Shown: positions 61,109 through 64,000 of the stretch, piece by piece
Layout of the letters: each line of letters opens with the position of its first letter
How positions within the stretch are numbered: position 1 is the first letter of the stretch
Assembly: GCA_030549775.1 (NCBI GenBank)
Contig: CM060174.1
Location: 99,650,132 to 99,714,131 of the forward strand
Reading direction: 5' to 3'
Length of the DNA: 64,000 nucleotides
Source of the DNA: Tamarix chinensis
Lineage: Eukaryota > Streptophyta > Magnoliopsida > Caryophyllales > Tamaricaceae
Made by a program: the position numbers and the translations under genes
Notes under the pieces: model-generated
What the model was told of the DNA's origin: nothing
Database searches by the model: none
What the model saw: only the letters and a program-made list of their open reading frames with translations

Positions 61109-62258
61109 TAGAGTATGTTTAATTACATTTCGGAACCGTCAATTGATATGTTTTGGCAAGAATTGATCGGAGTTACGTTCCGGGCTCAAAAACCCTAATT
61201 GTGCTAAATTGTGTAATTCTTTTATTGGTTTTGAGCAATTGATTATTTGATATGTTATAAAATGTGTTTAATTGCATTTCTAAACACCCAATTTGATTAA
61301 CTTAATAGAATTCAACCGAATTGTATTTTCGGGCCTAAAACCTTAGATTTCAAGTGAGATTATGAAATTGATCATGTGTATGATTGTTTTTCTAAAATTA
61401 AATTTGTAGAAATAGTTGAAATGATCCTAATTGCTTTCTAATATCTTTAATTTAAATTAATTAATTTGAATTACTTGAGTTTGTGTCGTGGGCTTTAAAA
61501 CCCCAATTTTGAAAATGGATTGTCTTGAATTGGTTAATCGAAGATTGTTTTGTTGAAATTGATTATCTGGACTTATCTAAAATTAGTTTAATTGTGGTTT
61601 AAAACTATCAATTGGAGGTAATCGAAGTGATTTGGTCGATTCGTAGTTTAGGGATTAAAAACCCTAATCTTCGGGGATTGTTTTATAACATCGATTTTGC
61701 TATACATCTTTTATCTAATCGATTTCTATCTTTGGGTTTTAAGTCATTTAAGTTATGTTTTAAACTATCGGCTTGGATTTGGTTCTGTGCAAATGGTTGG
61801 TTTACCTATTTAGTTGTAAAACATAATGAATAAGTTATCTTTGATAAATTATCTTATGATCGATTATCTTCCTCGGGCTTTCCAAACTAGTTTGAATTGT
61901 CATAAGTGTAATTGTATTAATTCGTTTTGATTGATATTTAATCTTAAATCTTAATAGAGTTATACTTTTAAGTCCTAAGTTTTGGACACGTTTTCCAAGA
62001 AAAATAGTTTGTGTCTCTTATATCGATTAAATTATAATAGTTGAAATTATTGATTGATAGGATAGTTTTTAACTTATTTTTCGATGTAATCTAGGAAAGA
62101 TTTATTGTGGATCCTCGAACTAGTGATCTCTCTCCCTCTTATCTCGCTTAGCTAGCTTCGGATCCAGGTAAGTCTCTACTTACCTCCACTTATGGGTGTT
62201 TCGTAAGGATGTGGCTAAGGTCCCTACGTGTTATGTGACTTACATGCCTTGGATGCTT

Positions 62259-62291
<33 letters not shown>
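62259..62291. repeat. TA microsatellite
   Basis: About 16 uninterrupted TA units. Confidence 0.95.
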
Positions 62292-62293
<2 letters not shown>

Positions 62294-63154
62294 TGTCTTG
62301 TTGTGTATCACCTAATTGTCCTTAACGTGTTTTATGCGTAGCGCAGCTTGGAGTTAAGGTGTGTGGTATGTGTTTTTCTTATGATATGAATGTGATATCC
62401 ATATGTGGTGATTATGATGTGCTGTGGCATGATGTAACCCTCTAGAACATGCATTCTAGGGTGAGTATTATTATGACATGGATATGAAAGGATAAAAAGA
62501 AATAAATGGGAAGTGAGTTGCTAAAGAGGGGTATGAGGTTGACCAAATTGAATAAGGGATGAGAGCTATGCATCGAAAATTCTAGGGTTTGCATGGAAAC
62601 TTCGAGAGTTTGCATGGGTTGGATAAAACTTGCATGAGGATGATCGTTACATGAGAAAAGTTGTTTTAAAGTGTAAATAAGCTAAGGGAAGAGTTGTGGA
62701 GTGTTTGGAGACTTGGGATGAAAAATAATACGTAGGTTGGTGTAAGGGTGTATAAGGGACCCGATTAGGGTTTTGGGAGAAAGTAGTGATTGATTTGGGA
62801 TTGAACTTAAATGAGATGAGGTGTTTGGCGATAAATGAATTAATGGTAGTATGGCAAGAGGAAATTGGGCCACATAGGTCCAATTAGGGTTTCAAGGGAA
62901 ACCCTAGAGAGTGATAGTGGGTGGAGTGTGGTGTCACAAGGTGTTGGGCTTCAACCCACACCCTTAAGAGTTGGCTTTCATTAAGTGTAAGTGTAAAGGG
63001 GAATGGATATCGATGTGTGATAAGGGACGCAAGAGTCCCAAGATATGGGATGGGCCCTCCTGTGAGGATAAGTGTGGATATAGTTAGCCATGCATGTCAA
63101 GGGTAAAATTCTTTCAAATAAGATATGTTAAGACACTAATCACTTAAAGAAAAA

Positions 63155-63460
63155 GATGTTGAGCCGGACCCAGACCGGTCCACCGACGAATAATAGTGGC
63201 TAGGGCCGGGGTGCCCTACATGACCGGTCCACCGGCTATAATAGTGGGGGATTCCGTGCTCAACAAACTGAACGTAATAACGATAAGACATTGGAAAGAT
63301 ACGAAGTAATTATAGTGAAACATCATGTGAGTCGGGGCCAGACCGGTCCACCGGCGAATAATAGTGGTAGGGTATGTTACCCTCATGACCAGTCCACCGG
63401 CTAAAATAGTGGCAGGGCATGACCCTCATGACCGTTCCACCGGCTATAATAGTGGGTTTC
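63155..63460 (+). repeat. Dyad-module repeats in copy 7
   Basis: Five units containing GACCGGTCCACCGGC(T/G) with ATAATAGTGG, reverse orientation of the array at 5935-6612, with variants GACCAGTCCACCGGC and GACCGTTCCACCGGC. GGGTATGTTACCC is also present. Confidence 0.85.
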
Positions 63461-64000
63461 CCGCACTCACATGAATTGATAAAGACTATGATGTGAATTG
63501 ACTATATTTACTAGAGATCTAAAGAATGAGTCTACTCGATCGGGGCTGAGCATGTCCCTAAGTAATGCTCGGGGCTGGACATGTCCCTAAGTAATGTCCG
63601 TGGGGCTAAATTCCCGATTGGTTGGTTTAACATTACCCATAAATGCCTGCTTGATAAATGCTCGATTTGTCTTGGTTTGGTTTGGCTTTGTCCAAAAATG
63701 CCCGGTTGGTTGGTTTAACATTATCTATAAATGCCTGGTTGGTTTATTTGAATTTCTTATCGGTTTAAGATGTTACATATGTTTCGCATGTTATTATATG
63801 TGTATGGTAGGGCTTATGATGTGGGTATTGAGTAGGCATACTATTGTATCAACGTAATGCAACATGATTCAATATGCACTTGATGTTATAGTTTACATCT
63901 TTCCCATAAGATAGGGTATTGGAATTTTCTCAGTATTGGACCCGTACTGATACTACCTTGGTTGAATGGGTCCTGTGATGATCCACTGATGGTGGGGAGC

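Larger units (their letters stand above)
59066..64000 (+). mobile_element. Giant LTR-like element, plus orientation (copy 7, cut by the window end)
   Basis: Starts TGTAATACCCCATATTT. Contains a TATA-like box 815 bp in, a C-rich tract (59935-60290), a long AT-rich part, dyad modules (63155-63460) and, at the window end, the reverse of 5641-5730 of copy 1 with very few differences (GATCATCACAGGACCC, GTACGGGTCCAATACTGA on the other strand). By comparison with copy 1 only about 0.4 kb should be missing. It interrupts the Cassandra fragment. No coding domain is visible. Confidence 0.82.

Noticed and set aside
1..64000. Ty3/gypsy gag-pol belonging to the giant LTR family
   Set aside because: Looked for RT, integrase and chromodomain-type text in all longer frames; every recognised pol fragment is copia-type, so none can be assigned to the giant LTRs here.

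Overview
This is a stretch of flowering-plant nuclear DNA. It is very AT-rich, it carries one intron-containing plant catalase gene, and most of the rest is layered transposable elements: copia LTR elements, Cassandra TRIMs, hAT elements, an L1-type LINE relic and a family of very long LTR-like elements. I cannot resolve the species. The only intact protein-coding gene I can support is a class III-free, ordinary monofunctional catalase on the minus strand (stop at 46000, start at 49577, 8 exons, 492 aa).

Layout. 1-488: terminal piece of a giant LTR-like element. 489-3725: unassigned AT-rich DNA. 3726-13050: a ~2.05 kb tandem duplication carrying LINE ORF1-like relics; the first copy is interrupted by a 5,190-bp giant solo LTR (5261-10450) with a perfect 5-bp target duplication, and the second copy preserves the empty site. 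13511-13815: Cassandra solo LTR with a 5S rRNA-like core. 14058-15400: LINE-like relics. 15500-19816: intergenic DNA. 19817-22768 and 43762 to about 44960: two halves of one decayed copia element on the minus strand, pushed apart by a ~21 kb block (22769-43761). That block is a nest of giant LTR-like copies in both orientations, a copia-type LTR remnant, and a 3.3-kb non-autonomous hAT element (40060-43368) with a perfect 8-bp target duplication. 45000-49760: catalase gene with flanks. 49760-53006: intergenic DNA with a GT/GA microsatellite. 53007 to about 58416: a complete but decayed copia element with both LTRs. 58899-59065: a second Cassandra fragment, cut by another giant LTR-like copy (59066 to the window end) that itself carries a 258-bp hAT-type MITE.

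The most interesting signal is the giant LTR-like family. At least seven copies occur in 64 kb, none with recognisable gag or pol. They share termini TGTAATACCCC / GGGGGTGTTACA, a TATA-like box 815-900 bp from one end, a C-rich tract, and a dyad-containing module (CCACTATTATAGCCGGTGG) that is amplified into an array in one copy. The Cassandra solo LTR has the same terminal sequences, so the two may be mobilised by the same unknown integrase. All transposon protein domains seen here are broken by stops and frameshifts.
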